56,788 nucleotides of DNA from an uncultured Eubacteriales bacterium (GCA_902786355.1 CADABZ010000011.1:1-56788), one strand, 5' to 3'; counted from the stretch's first letter, positions 16,981 through 26,515 are shown. A program made the numbers and translations. Notes: generated by a model not told the origin, from the letters alone.

Positions 16981-18027
16981 TTATGGTTCGCAGTATCCGC
17001 ACGGAACGTATCCCTGATCGGTGAGTTCCTTGCGGGTCGCTGTTACATCCTTGCGGTTCTTCTTGTGGATGCTTCTGGCGCCTTCACATGACGGATAGTG
17101 GAAGACCCCTGATCTTGTGTTGACCACATAAGCCCTCGGCTCCTGCGCAGCCTGCTCTTCCGTAGTGACTATACCATTGTAATAGTTGATCTCTGCACCC
17201 GGAGTCACGTTGAAGAGATACACATTGAACGATATCCCTTTGCCTCCGTCCTCAACAGACTGGCCTGTCAGCTGGACCCCGCGGGCTATAAGCTCATCGC
17301 CTGAATAGACAGGCCTCGCCATGTACAGGACATGATTGCCTGTATCCCAGATGTAGTGCTCTGTCTCCTCTTCAAGAGGTCGCATGCCGTCATAATTGAG
17401 ATAATGCGTCCCTGTGATCAGATTCCTCTCATTGGCATTCTCGGCACTCAGCGCCCAGGCGATAAGATGGCACCTCTCCCAGTTCTGAGCTCTGGCCCAT
17501 CCGCTCGGATGTATGCCTGAGATGTCGCCCCTGTCAGTACCCTCCGGAGGCATCGTCTCGTCACCGAGGCATCCGTAAGCAACGGTACATCTTCCAAGTT
17601 TATCGAGCTCACCGTAATACTCATAAGGGGTGATGTCCTTTCTGCTGACAGACCACACCTTCCCCGTCTCGCTCACAGGACCTTTGCCTCCCTGTGTGTA
17701 TCCGGCCCTCTCATATGCATCATCTGGCAGAGCGGGAACGCCTCCATTGACCCTGACATAATGCTCACCGGCAAATTCCGGAAGAGCATCAGGGTCCACG
17801 GCTTCAGCGCTGCTGCCGGTATCTGAGATCGTCTGCTCATCTGCAGGCGCTTCTTCCTGAGACCCTGTAAGTGATTCCCTGATGCCTGTTATGGCAGGCG
17901 AGCCAGATATCCACAGATAGAATGCTCCGATCAGGAGCAGCAGAACAAGAGCCACCGCAAGCCTGCGCCCGGCACTTTCTTTCTCTCTCTTTCGTTTATT
18001 CGGATCAGTTCTGTTTCCGTTACCCAT
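16981..18027 (-). CDS. membrane-anchored/secreted DNA/RNA non-specific endonuclease
   Basis: 348 aa. An N-terminal basic stretch and one membrane helix (residues 22-40) are followed by a linker of about 50 residues. A beta-beta-alpha-metal nuclease domain covers about 125-285. NWERCHLIAWALS contains the likely catalytic His187, and the downstream NANERNLITGTHYLN gives the metal-binding Asn. RCHLI replaces the usual DRGHL of EndA/NucA-type enzymes. The last about 50 residues form a small Cys/His motif (FHYPSCEGARSIH ... GYVPCGYCEP) resembling the Ada-type zinc-binding tail found on some secreted nucleases. Role may be DNA uptake or scavenging; not determined. Confidence 0.85.
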   Translation of the reverse strand: MGNGNRTDPNKRKREKESAGRRLAVALVLLLLIGAFYLWISGSPAITGIRESLTGSQEEAPADEQTISDTGSSAEAVDPDALPEFAGEHYVRVNGGVPALPDDAYERAGYTQGGKGPVSETGKVWSVSRKDITPYEYYGELDKLGRCTVAYGCLGDETMPPEGTDRGDISGIHPSGWARAQNWERCHLIAWALSAENANERNLITGTHYLNYDGMRPLEEETEHYIWDTGNHVLYMARPVYSGDELIARGVQLTGQSVEDGGKGISFNVYLFNVTPGAEINYYNGIVTTEEQAAQEPRAYVVNTRSGVFHYPSCEGARSIHKKNRKDVTATRKELTDQGYVPCGYCEP

Positions 18028-18050
18028 TGCTTCAGATCCTGTCTTCAGCC

Positions 18051-18596
18051 TCAGTGTCTGTAGCAGATCGCATTTCTGATCTGTGAGACCTTACCGTCTC
18101 CGGCAAGTATCTTTGTCAGCTCGAATGCAAAATCAAATGTCGCTCCGAGTCCCTGTCCTGTGATGATGTTGCCGTCTCTGGCAACACTCTCGTATGTCAG
18201 GACCGCACCCTTCATAGCCGGCTCAAAATCAGGATGGCAGGTCGCCTTTCTGCCCTCAAGCAGACCAAGCCCTGCGAGTATGCTCGGAGCAGCGCAGATA
18301 GCAGCAACATATCTGTCTTCAGAAAATGCACGGCACTGCTCAGTCACTATATCTGATGCAGCCATATTCTCAGTTCCGAGCCTGCCGCCCGGGAGGATTA
18401 TCATATCCACTGAAGAGAAGTCAATATCTGATGCAGGGACATCTGCCCTGATCCATATACTTCTTGATGACTCGACTTCATCCCTGCCTGATACCGAAGC
18501 CATTACAGTTTCGATGCCTGCTCTTCTCAGTATATCTACGGTGATCAGTGCTTCGCACTCTTCAAATCCGTCAGCCAGAAATACTACTGCTTTCAT
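18051..18596 (-). CDS. DJ-1/PfpI family protein
   Basis: 181 aa from ATG 18596, chosen because of the GGGGGAG site just upstream. KAVVFLADGFEECEA gives the conserved Glu near residue 12. AAICAAPSILA has the nucleophile-elbow Cys101, and the ITGQGLGATFDFAFEL C-terminal helix is typical of the YajL/DJ-1 subgroup. Family members act in redox or glyoxal-type stress; the precise activity is debated. It lies 23 bp before the nuclease gene and is probably co-transcribed. Confidence 0.9.
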   Translation of the reverse strand: MKAVVFLADGFEECEALITVDILRRAGIETVMASVSGRDEVESSRSIWIRADVPASDIDFSSVDMIILPGGRLGTENMAASDIVTEQCRAFSEDRYVAAICAAPSILAGLGLLEGRKATCHPDFEPAMKGAVLTYESVARDGNIITGQGLGATFDFAFELTKILAGDGKVSQIRNAICYRH

Positions 18597-18659
18597 TTTC
18601 TCTCCCCCTGCTGTCATGCAGCGTCTTTTGATATCTTCCGGACCAGATGGCCTTTATGG

Positions 18660-18686
18660 AAAACGGCCGCCTTTGCAAGCGGCCGC
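18660..18686 (-). terminator. terminator after telA
   Basis: CGGCCGC and GCGGCCG pair around an 8-nt loop and are followed by TTTT on the minus strand. Confidence 0.75.
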
Positions 18687-18720
18687 TGTATCCCGTTCTT
18701 ATTGGTGCATCTGATGCATA

Positions 18721-19956
18721 TCAGTTTTTGCGTGTCTGCTGAGCTTCCAGCTCCTCTGCTGACATGCGTACGTTCGATGCGATACCGAGCATCTTGTCCT
18801 TGAGTTCCTGCTCGATCCTTGCAAGTTCCTTCTCTGCGTTGGCTCTTGCGATCTTGCCGTCTGCCTGAATCTGCTGGATCTCATCGAGTGCGCTGATGAG
18901 CTGCTGATTGGTGTGCTGGAGAGTCTCGATATCTACGATGCCTCTCTCGCTTGCTCTTGCAGTCTCAACTGTGCTCTGATGGAGTGCCTCAGCGTTCTTT
19001 CTGAGCATCTCGTTAGTTGCTTCTGTAACAGCATTCTGTGCTTCGATCGCCTTCTGTGTATGATAGTTGTTGAGAGCCAGTACCATCTGAGTCTTCCACA
19101 TAGGGATTACGTTGATGATGGTGGAGTGGATCTTCTCAGACATGATCTGGTCAGAGTTCTGTACCATCCTGATCTCAGGAGCGGACTGGAGGCAGACTGT
19201 TCTTGAGAGTTCGAGATCGTAAAGCTTCTTCTCGAATCTTGTGATCATATCTGCGAAATCCTGTGCCGCCTGAACGTCCTCAGGAGCGTTGGTTTCCTTT
19301 GCCTTTGCCTGAAGTACAGGAAGCTCTTCATTTCTGGCTTTCTCAAGTCTCAGCTTGCCGGCCTCGATGTACATCGAAACTTCCTTGAAGTAGAGCTTGT
19401 TTCTGTCATAGAGCTTGTCGAGCTGTACGATGTCCTTGAGAAGCTGCTCTTCATGTCCTTCGAGGATCTTGACGAGTCTGTCGATATTAGCCTCTGTTGT
19501 GCTGTACTGAGCTTTGAGTTTCTCGAAATTCTTCTCAGCGCTGCCGAAAAGCTTGCTGAAGATACCCTGCTTCTCTTCTCCGTTGTGCTTGAGCTCTACG
19601 ATAAGAGAAGTGAGCACCTGACCGGTCTCGCCCATGTCCTTGCCTCTGACACTCTGGAGAGCTCCATCGGCGAAATCTGATACCTTGCGCTGAGCGCTTG
19701 CTCCGTAGCTGAGCACTGCGTTGCTGTCTGTGATATCTATCTTCTCAGCAACAGCTTCTATCTGTCTTCTCTCATCCGGTGTGAACCTGTCCAGGGAGTT
19801 GGTCACAGGTTTCTGTTCAGCTTCCAGATCGATCATAGGTGCTTCACTGATCGCAACAGCTGCCTGCTGTACATCTGCGATCTGAGTCCCCACTTCATCA
19901 GCGAAGTCTTTTGTTTCCTCCCTTATCATTTCAGGAGTCATTTCGAATTCTGCCAT
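18721..19956 (-). CDS. TelA/YaaN-family toxic anion resistance protein
   Basis: 411-aa helical protein with conserved TelA-family blocks (QTVCLQSAPEIRMVQ, STIINVIPMWKTQMVLALNNYHTQKAIEAQ). It is cytosolic, with long coiled-coil segments and no membrane helix. TelA proteins were linked to tellurite resistance and membrane-stress responses; the biochemical role is not settled. It follows the XpaC-like gene by 74 bp on the same strand, the same pairing as xpaC-yaaN in Bacillus subtilis. Strong AGGAGG ribosome site. Confidence 0.9.
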   Translation of the reverse strand: MAEFEMTPEMIREETKDFADEVGTQIADVQQAAVAISEAPMIDLEAEQKPVTNSLDRFTPDERRQIEAVAEKIDITDSNAVLSYGASAQRKVSDFADGALQSVRGKDMGETGQVLTSLIVELKHNGEEKQGIFSKLFGSAEKNFEKLKAQYSTTEANIDRLVKILEGHEEQLLKDIVQLDKLYDRNKLYFKEVSMYIEAGKLRLEKARNEELPVLQAKAKETNAPEDVQAAQDFADMITRFEKKLYDLELSRTVCLQSAPEIRMVQNSDQIMSEKIHSTIINVIPMWKTQMVLALNNYHTQKAIEAQNAVTEATNEMLRKNAEALHQSTVETARASERGIVDIETLQHTNQQLISALDEIQQIQADGKIARANAEKELARIEQELKDKMLGIASNVRMSAEELEAQQTRKN

Positions 19957-20030
19957 TTTACCCTCCTAATAAAAACCGTCTGTGATATGTTATGGACACG
20001 ATGTGTCAGAATTAGCTTGTCCTGTAAAAG

Positions 20031-21662
20031 CTACAGATCAAAATCCGAGTCAAGCAGTCCCTTGCTTGCGAGAGTCGTCTGAAGCATTTTGATATCTGTC
20101 GAGATATCCATGATGTCATCCTCATGGAGCTTCTCGAGAAGATTCTCGGATGCCTCAGCGACCGAATCTATGAGACTGATAAGCTGCTTTTTGATCTCGG
20201 CAGCCTGTTTTTCGAGATAGTTAGGATCAGCATTGATCTCGAGCGGATCAGCTGCCTTCTCGCTCTCATATTTACCAATACCTTCGATCTTCTCATTGTA
20301 CTCATCCGTCAGGCGCACGACCTCAGGATAGTATTTCTCGCGGAAGTCTTTGACCTGACTCTCGAGCTCAGGTCTTTCCTCGACGCGCTGATCTATCTTC
20401 TTAGTGATGGTGCGAAGCGATCTCAGCTTTGCCTTGAGCTCTGCATCATCAGTCATAGTGATCAGATCGTCGATGGATTCAGGAACCAGTCCCTTGTCTC
20501 TTGCCGCCTTGCGCTTTTCGATCTTTTTGGCTGCTGCGGATTTCTCAGGTGACTCGATCGGCTCGCCGTCCTTAGTCATAACCAGCATCCTGTTATTCAT
20601 ATCTATATATGCATCAGGGAAGAAGCCCTGAACGATCATCTTCTGAAGATCATCTGCAACCTGGTTGACCGATCTGCCTGTAAAAGCTGCAAGATCCTCA
20701 AGAGATGTGTTGCCGTTGTAATTGATCTTGGCTTCATAAGCCCGGACCCTTCTCCCGATTATAGATCTGTATATCTTGAGTCCTACCGCGAATATTCCCA
20801 GACCTGCTGCAATGAGTACAGACTGAATCATCGAAGTCGGATCTCCGGTCGACCCGAGTGCTGCCATTGCAAAAAGTGCTGCTCCGGCTGCTGCCGCAAC
20901 TGATCCCGGGGATTTTCCCAGTCTGATCTTGTTGAGCTTCTTCTCTGTACGTCTTGCAGTGTAGGATTTGCTTACTCTGCCGCTGCTGTTTCTCGAAGGA
21001 GTACTCCTCCTCTGAGCCTGTCTTCTCTGCTGTCCGGCAGTCTGTCTCGTAGTAGTTACGTTCTTGCTTACCCTTCCGTCAGCTCTTGTAGTCGTTGTGG
21101 TCTTGGTCGTGGTAGTTCCGCTTGCTGTCCTCGTGGTCGTTGTCTTGGTGACTGTAGTCTCTGGCATGCCGCCAGTACCGAAAAGCTCGCCGAATACACC
21201 GCCGCTTCCGTCAGCACCGGTCACCATCTGTCCGAGATCCTTCAGGTCGTCTATCACATCCGGTACACCGTTGCCAGATCTGTCTGAGTATACTCTGGCT
21301 CCGGCCGGCTGTCCGTCGAAGTCGACAGATTCTGAGAACATCATAAAGGAGATGCTTCTGACATCAGAAGGAATATCTATCTTTGACTTGAAGTTCTTGG
21401 TCTCGCCGCTGGCCCATTCTCCGGTCCTGATGGTAGCATTACCGATCTCCTTGCCGGTGGCCTTGTTCAGGATCTTTACCTTGAAAGAGAACTTATCAAA
21501 ATCTATACCCGAGTTATTGGTAACAGAAAACCTGTAATCGACCCTGCCGTCTTCAAGACGCTGAGTCTTGGTAGTGGCTCTGGCAGATTCTTTGAAGTCC
21601 GTCTCGAACCAGTCGAGCACCTGTTCCCTGTACTGTGAACCATATTCAGTCATGGCTGCCAT
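20031..21662 (-). CDS. XpaC-like protein with extra N-terminal domain
   Basis: 543 aa, longer than typical XpaC (about 200 aa). Residues 1-150 look like a beta-sandwich domain (DYRFSVTNNSGIDFDKFSFKVK). A Thr-rich linker (about 165-240, many TTT runs) follows, then two hydrophobic segments (about 255-305). Next comes a small winged-helix-like region (TSLEDLAAFTGRSVNQVADDL) and a C-terminal coiled-coil region like the XpaC 5-bromo-4-chloroindolyl phosphate hydrolysis family. The telA neighbour supports the assignment. Function is probably in envelope stress with TelA; inferred. Confidence 0.7.
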   Translation of the reverse strand: MAAMTEYGSQYREQVLDWFETDFKESARATTKTQRLEDGRVDYRFSVTNNSGIDFDKFSFKVKILNKATGKEIGNATIRTGEWASGETKNFKSKIDIPSDVRSISFMMFSESVDFDGQPAGARVYSDRSGNGVPDVIDDLKDLGQMVTGADGSGGVFGELFGTGGMPETTVTKTTTTRTASGTTTTKTTTTTRADGRVSKNVTTTRQTAGQQRRQAQRRSTPSRNSSGRVSKSYTARRTEKKLNKIRLGKSPGSVAAAAGAALFAMAALGSTGDPTSMIQSVLIAAGLGIFAVGLKIYRSIIGRRVRAYEAKINYNGNTSLEDLAAFTGRSVNQVADDLQKMIVQGFFPDAYIDMNNRMLVMTKDGEPIESPEKSAAAKKIEKRKAARDKGLVPESIDDLITMTDDAELKAKLRSLRTITKKIDQRVEERPELESQVKDFREKYYPEVVRLTDEYNEKIEGIGKYESEKAADPLEINADPNYLEKQAAEIKKQLISLIDSVAEASENLLEKLHEDDIMDISTDIKMLQTTLASKGLLDSDFDL

Positions 21663-21737
21663 AGGATTTTTCCTTTCTGTAAATGCATGTTCATAGTCTG
21701 TGACAGCCCCTTATTTCAGAGGCCATATACATTGTTT

Positions 21738-21743
21738 ATTATA
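21738..21743 (-). promoter_or_regulatory. -10 element for the xpaC-telA operon
   Basis: TGC-TATAAT (extended -10) on the minus strand lies about 75 bp ahead of the XpaC-like start. No good -35 is seen, because that position falls in the upstream terminator stem. Confidence 0.45.
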
Positions 21744-21751
21744 GCATAAAC

Positions 21752-21793
21752 AAAAACGGTCCGCTACAGACTTCCATGCCTTGTGCGGACCGT
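21752..21793 (-). terminator. terminator after the 21814-22428 lipoprotein gene
   Basis: ACGGTCCGC pairs with GCGGACCGT around a 20-nt loop, followed by TTTTTG on the minus strand. Confidence 0.85.
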
Positions 21794-21813
21794 ATTCTGA
21801 TCACTTTGAGTTT

Positions 21814-22428
21814 CTAGTTTTCCTGTTCAGGATCGTCGAAGTTCAGGCTGTAATCAAGAACGATCTCTTCGTTGTCGTCAGTGTAGGCCACGGTCTCTCC
21901 GTCCTCTCCTGCTCCGGCTTCGATCCTGACAAAATTGTCTCTGCCGGCTACTGTATCCAGGACAGCGAATATGTGGTCCTCCACAAGAGCTCTTCCGTTG
22001 ACAGCCGATATAGTGCCGTCATCCATCAGAGCAATTATCGTCCTGTATCCCTCGTCGCCGTAATCCACTACCAGGACATCTGTTGCTTTTCCGCTTTCCT
22101 CAAAAGGATATACAGCTTCCTCGTCTCCCTTTGCTTCGTTCTTCTTGAGCTCGTCAAGCGGCACTACAGCAACTGTGCCGTCATCATATAAGGTTATCGA
22201 ATCGATCATGAGCGGCTCACGGCCCTCGAGCTCTTCATCTACTCCCTCGATCGTCTTGACGACGGTTCTGGCATCTGCCTGTTCTGCTTCTCCCTGTGTA
22301 TCCGCAGCTTCTGTGTCCGCAGACGCTGCTGCATCCTCACCTCCGGTTTTCCCTCCACAGGCAGTCATGCACATCATCATAACAAGCGTCATCACCAGCG
22401 CAAGCAATATTGTATATATCCTCTTCAT
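21814..22428 (-). CDS. acidic lipoprotein
   Basis: 204 aa. A signal peptide ends in the lipobox MTACG (Cys near residue 24). An acidic Ala/Asp/Glu linker follows, then a folded region of about 150 residues (LMIDSITLYDDGTVAVVPLDEL, YRTIIALMDDGTISAVNG). The domain is not recognised; beta-propeller or immunoglobulin-like repeats are possible. It has its own terminator at 21752-21793, so it is probably monocistronic. Confidence 0.75.
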   Translation of the reverse strand: MKRIYTILLALVMTLVMMMCMTACGGKTGGEDAAASADTEAADTQGEAEQADARTVVKTIEGVDEELEGREPLMIDSITLYDDGTVAVVPLDELKKNEAKGDEEAVYPFEESGKATDVLVVDYGDEGYRTIIALMDDGTISAVNGRALVEDHIFAVLDTVAGRDNFVRIEAGAGEDGETVAYTDDNEEIVLDYSLNFDDPEQEN

Positions 22429-22630
22429 ATAACTTCCTCATATGCAGCCTCCGCCTTCCGGCCGGATGCCGCCTGTCTGATCACATTTCTCTGTTAAAAT
22501 ATGTTTCTTAACACGTGGTGAATTATAACACACAATACACCGGGTTTATATGAGCAAACGCGCAGATAATTGTGAAAATTTTTTCACATTAGAGCCCTTA
22601 CGTACTGTTTTTTCCCTGCCATGGGCACAG

Positions 22631-22668
22631 AAAAAGGCACCCATCGCCTTCCGATACGCGTGGATGCC
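22631..22668 (-). terminator. terminator of the livKHMGF operon
   Basis: GGCATCCACGC pairs imperfectly with GCGATGGGTGCC and is followed by TTTTT on the minus strand, directly downstream of livF. Confidence 0.75.
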
Positions 22669-22696
22669 TTGCTTTTCTGAAATGTAATATACGGCC

Positions 22697-23407
22697 TTAG
22701 CCTCCGAGGTATGCCTTCCTGACTTCATCGGATCTGGCAAGCTCCTCTCCTGTACCGGAGAGTGTGATCCTGCCTGTCTCAATGACATAAGCTCTGTCAG
22801 CAACCGAGAGTGCCATCTGAGCATTCTGCTCTACGAGGAGGATCGTTGTGCCAGCCTTATGCAGGTTCTGTATGATCTCGAAGATCTGGTCTACCAGAAT
22901 AGGTGCCAGTCCCATTGACGGCTCATCGAGCATAAGGAGTCTCGGGTCGGACATGAGGGCTCTTCCCATAGCCAGCATCTGCTGCTCGCCGCCCGAGAGA
23001 GTTCCCGCTATCTGCTTCGTCCTCTCTTTGAGTCTCGGGAACTGCTCATATACATACTCGAGGTTATGAGCTATCCTTTCAGGCTTTGCTACAAAAGCTC
23101 CCATCTGGAGGTTCTCCTCAACTGTCATGCCCTGGAAGATACGACGCCCTTCCGGAACATGCGAGATGCCTTTGCTTACGATCTTATGTGCAGGTGTTCT
23201 TGCGATCGAGCTTCCCAGGAATTCGATATCTCCTGTCCTGCTCCTGAGCAGGCCTGATACAGTGTGCAGAGTAGTTGACTTGCCGGCACCGTTGGCCCCG
23301 ATCAGTGTTACGATCTCACCTTTATTGACGTCGAAGGAGATTCCCTTGATAGCATGGATAGCTCCGTAATATACATTGATATCTCTTACGGTCAGAACTG
23401 AACCCAT
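22697..23407 (-). CDS. livF: branched-chain amino acid ABC transporter, ATP-binding protein LivF
   Basis: 236-aa ABC ATPase that, with LivG, powers branched-chain amino acid import. Walker A GANGAGKST, Q-loop, signature LSGGEQQMLAMGRALM, Walker B LLMLDEP and the HVPEGRRIF motif identify the LivF type. The start overlaps the livG stop by 1 nt, and it is last in the operon. Confidence 0.95.
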   Translation of the reverse strand: MGSVLTVRDINVYYGAIHAIKGISFDVNKGEIVTLIGANGAGKSTTLHTVSGLLRSRTGDIEFLGSSIARTPAHKIVSKGISHVPEGRRIFQGMTVEENLQMGAFVAKPERIAHNLEYVYEQFPRLKERTKQIAGTLSGGEQQMLAMGRALMSDPRLLMLDEPSMGLAPILVDQIFEIIQNLHKAGTTILLVEQNAQMALSVADRAYVIETGRITLSGTGEELARSDEVRKAYLGG

Positions 23408-24498
23408 TATCTACTCTCCTTTCCGTCTTTTTTATTATCTGAAGAAGATTTACTGTCCCTGGCTTCATCAGGTTTTGAATTGACCTTGGAAGCAACCGTT
23501 CCTACTCTGTAAGCTGCTTCTATATCCTTCTTCTCTTCTTCTTCCTCTTCTTCCATCTTGCCTCTGCTCTTGCCGAGATAAGCCTCGATGACCTTAGGGT
23601 TGCTCTGGATCTCTGCAGGGCTTCCCTTGGCGATAGTACGGCCGTAGTTGAGTACAGCTATACCTTCGCAGATGCCCATTACAAGGCTCATGTCGTGCTC
23701 GATGAGCAGTATGGCGATCTCGAATCTGTCACGGATCTCTCTGATGGTATCCATCAGCTCAGTCGTCTCAGAAGGATTCATGCCTGCCGCAGGCTCGTCG
23801 AGCAGGAGAAGTCTTGGCTTGGTAGCGAGAGCTCTCATGATCTCGAGTCTTCTCTGAGCACCGTAAGGCAGCGACCCCGCTCTGTAATCAGCAGTCTTGG
23901 TCATTCCGAAGATCTTGAGGTATTTCATCGCTTCCTTGTGGATGCGCTCCTCTTCTCTGCGGTACTTCGGTGTGTGGAACATACCGTCGATCAGTCCGTA
24001 ATCTGTACTGTGATGCAGAGCAGTCTTGATGTTCTCCTCTACAGTCAGCTTGTCAAAAAGCCTGATGTTCTGGAATGTACGCGCGATCCCGGCTCTGTTG
24101 ATGTCAACTGTGCTCATGCCCTTGGTGCTCTTGCCGTTGAAGATGATATCTCCTCTTGTAGGCTCATACACCTTGGTGAGCATGTTGAAGATAGTAGTCT
24201 TGCCGGCTCCGTTAGGCCCGATAAGTCCTGCTATCTCCCTGCGGCCGATAGCGATGCTGAAATCATCTACAGCCGTCAGGCCTCCGAAGTCGATCCCGAG
24301 GCCTTTTACCTCAAGGATAGGGGATCTGTCCTTATCTCTTTCCTGCAGGATAGTCTCTGTAACGGATTCCTGGTCATGCTCCTTGGCATCTACAAAAACG
24401 GCTCTGCCGCCTACGTTGTCATTGTAGTAGATTTCCTGTCTGTTCTCATATCCGTGACCGGTATCGGTGGTCTCAACGTATTTCTTGTCGTCTGCCAT
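23407..24498 (-). CDS. livG: branched-chain amino acid ABC transporter, ATP-binding protein LivG with terminal extensions
   Basis: ABC ATPase with Walker A GPNGAGKTT, signature LPYGAQRRLEIMRALATKP and Walker B LLLLDEPAAGMNP, all typical of LivG. It is 363 aa against about 255 usually. About 60 residues precede the ATPase core (polar, KKYVETTDTGHGYENRQEIYY) and about 55 charged residues follow it (KMEEEEEEEKKDIEAAYR...). The extensions look disordered and cytosolic. The ATG directly follows the livM stop, with GGAGG upstream. Confidence 0.95.
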   Translation of the reverse strand: MADDKKYVETTDTGHGYENRQEIYYNDNVGGRAVFVDAKEHDQESVTETILQERDKDRSPILEVKGLGIDFGGLTAVDDFSIAIGRREIAGLIGPNGAGKTTIFNMLTKVYEPTRGDIIFNGKSTKGMSTVDINRAGIARTFQNIRLFDKLTVEENIKTALHHSTDYGLIDGMFHTPKYRREEERIHKEAMKYLKIFGMTKTADYRAGSLPYGAQRRLEIMRALATKPRLLLLDEPAAGMNPSETTELMDTIREIRDRFEIAILLIEHDMSLVMGICEGIAVLNYGRTIAKGSPAEIQSNPKVIEAYLGKSRGKMEEEEEEEKKDIEAAYRVGTVASKVNSKPDEARDSKSSSDNKKDGKESR

Positions 24499-25623
24499 TT
24501 ACGCTGCCTCCTTTCCGGTCTTTTCCTTGCCTTTGTCTTTCTTTTTCGGCTTGATTTTATTAACAAAAGCAGTGATCCTTGCTCTGATAGCCGGATTGTA
24601 TGTTCCGATCATTACCAGGATAAGAACTACAGCGTATGTCAGCATTCTGTAGTCCGCAAACTGTCTCAGAGCCTCAGGCAGTACCGTCAGAAGTGCTGCT
24701 GCGATCATTCCGCCCCAGATATTACCGATACCTCCGAGTACTACGAATACCAGGATGAGTACCGATGTGTTGAAGTTGAACTTGACCGGTGCCAGTGTGC
24801 TGTAGTTCTGTCCGAACATGCAGCCTGCCATTCCTGCGAGGGATGCACTGACGACGAACGCCATCAGCTTGTACTTCTTGACATCGAGACCGATGGATTC
24901 GCCCGCGATACGGTTGTCCCTTATAGCCATGATAGCGCGGCCCTGCTTGGAGTTCTTGAGATTGAGAACCACGAACAGTGTGAAAGCCGTAAGAATGGCT
25001 GCTCCGGTAAATGTCGCAAGCTTGGTTACACCGGTAGCTCCGATAGCGCCGGTGATCACCCTCTGACTTGTATCTATACCTTCGATCGTATGATTGAACG
25101 CGAACTTCAGATGTCCGTTATTATCCAGTCCGAAGTACAGAACGTTCATGATGTTTCTTACGATCTCGCCAAAAGCAAGTGTAACGATAGCCAGATAGTC
25201 GCCGCGGAGTCCGAGGATAGGAATTCCGATTATGAACCCTGCTATCGCAGCCATGACTGCTGCTGCGAGGATAGCAATGATCAGCCTCAGCGGTCCGAAC
25301 TCTATGCTGTTTTCAAGTACTCTTGTGATTACGATCCCCGTAAAAGCTCCGACTGCCATGAACCCGGCGTGTCCGAGTGAAAGCTCACCGGAAATACCTA
25401 CTACCAGATTAAGAGATATGGCAAGCGAAATATAGACGCAGATAGGAACGAACTGTCCCTGCAGATTGTGGCCGATGAGTCCTGTCATAGCCCCGAGCTG
25501 AAGGAGAATGTAGCCTATCACGAGAATGCCGTAGGAAATAAGAGCTTCTTTCTTATACTCGCTTCCCTTGACTGCGCCCCTGAGGCCTCTTGCATTGATC
25601 GATTTGAATAATCTGTCTGCCAT
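24499..25623 (-). CDS. livM: branched-chain amino acid ABC transporter permease LivM
   Basis: 374-aa inner-membrane permease with about 9-10 hydrophobic helices and the family blocks VVGISGELSLGHAGFMAVGAF, LRGDYLAIVTLAFGEI and GGIGNIWGGMIAAALL. It forms the translocation pore with LivH. AGGTGG precedes the ATG, and livH lies 8 bp upstream. Confidence 0.95.
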   Translation of the reverse strand: MADRLFKSINARGLRGAVKGSEYKKEALISYGILVIGYILLQLGAMTGLIGHNLQGQFVPICVYISLAISLNLVVGISGELSLGHAGFMAVGAFTGIVITRVLENSIEFGPLRLIIAILAAAVMAAIAGFIIGIPILGLRGDYLAIVTLAFGEIVRNIMNVLYFGLDNNGHLKFAFNHTIEGIDTSQRVITGAIGATGVTKLATFTGAAILTAFTLFVVLNLKNSKQGRAIMAIRDNRIAGESIGLDVKKYKLMAFVVSASLAGMAGCMFGQNYSTLAPVKFNFNTSVLILVFVVLGGIGNIWGGMIAAALLTVLPEALRQFADYRMLTYAVVLILVMIGTYNPAIRARITAFVNKIKPKKKDKGKEKTGKEAA

Positions 25624-25630
25624 GGCCCAC

Positions 25631-26515
25631 CTACACTTTCTCGCTTACCTTCTTGCCGAGGAGCCCTGTAGGCTTGACAAGAAGCACGATGATCAGACAC
25701 GCAAACACGATCGCATCAGAAAGCTCTGTTGAGATGTATGCTCTTGAGAAAATCTCGATGATGCCGAGGATCAGTCCGCCGATCATAGCTCCCGGGATAG
25801 ATCCGATACCGCCGAATACCGCAGCAGTGAAAGCCTTGATACCAGGCATCGCGCCTGTTGTCGGCATGAGCACAGGATATGCAGAGCACATGAGTACGCC
25901 TGCAACTGCAGCAAGGCCTGATCCGATAGCGAATGTGAGCGATATAGACTGATTGACATTGATGCCCATCAGCTGAGCAGCACCATTATCCTCAGATACA
26001 GCCCTCATAGCTTTGCCCGCCTTGGTCCTGTTTACGAAGAGCGTCAGAACGATCATGATGACGATATTCGCTAAGATCGTGAAGAGCGATTCAGGAGTGA
26101 TCGTCAGCTGTCCGCCGGCAGCATGAATAGTGCCGACACCGTCGAAAAGGCTGGTGAAAACTCTTGGATTTGCGCCCCATATGAGAAGAGCAGCATTCTG
26201 GAGGAAGTAGGATACGCCGATAGCGGTGATCAGTACCGCAAGTGATCCTGTTCCTCTCAGAGGTCTGTATGCAAGTCTCTCTATGATGATACCGAGCAAG
26301 GTGCAGACTACCATGGCAACAAGCAGAGCTAACCAGCCGTTCATACCGACATACATCGTCATAATGAACGAAACATAGCCGCCGACCATGATTACGTCAC
26401 CATGCGCAAAGTTCAGCATCTTGGAGATGCCGTATACCATCGTATATCCCAGCGCAATGATAGCGTACACGCTGCCCAGGCTCAGTCCTGAAATCAAGCT
26501 GTTTAAAAAGTTCAT
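25631..26515 (-). CDS. livH: branched-chain amino acid ABC transporter permease LivH
   Basis: 294-aa permease with LGYTMVYGISKMLNFAHGD near the N-terminus and AFTAAVFGGIGSIPGAMIGGLILG near the C-terminus, both diagnostic for LivH. About eight membrane helices. It is separated from livK by 142 bp containing a strong hairpin (26573-26601). Confidence 0.95.
   Translation of the reverse strand: MNFLNSLISGLSLGSVYAIIALGYTMVYGISKMLNFAHGDVIMVGGYVSFIMTMYVGMNGWLALLVAMVVCTLLGIIIERLAYRPLRGTGSLAVLITAIGVSYFLQNAALLIWGANPRVFTSLFDGVGTIHAAGGQLTITPESLFTILANIVIMIVLTLFVNRTKAGKAMRAVSEDNGAAQLMGINVNQSISLTFAIGSGLAAVAGVLMCSAYPVLMPTTGAMPGIKAFTAAVFGGIGSIPGAMIGGLILGIIEIFSRAYISTELSDAIVFACLIIVLLVKPTGLLGKKVSEKV

Noticed and set aside
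23695-25380. Long rightward open frame of 561 codons opposite livG and livM
   Set aside because: It is antisense to two intact, strongly conserved transporter genes, has a Cys/Ser-rich composition typical of frame shadows, and has no ribosome site.
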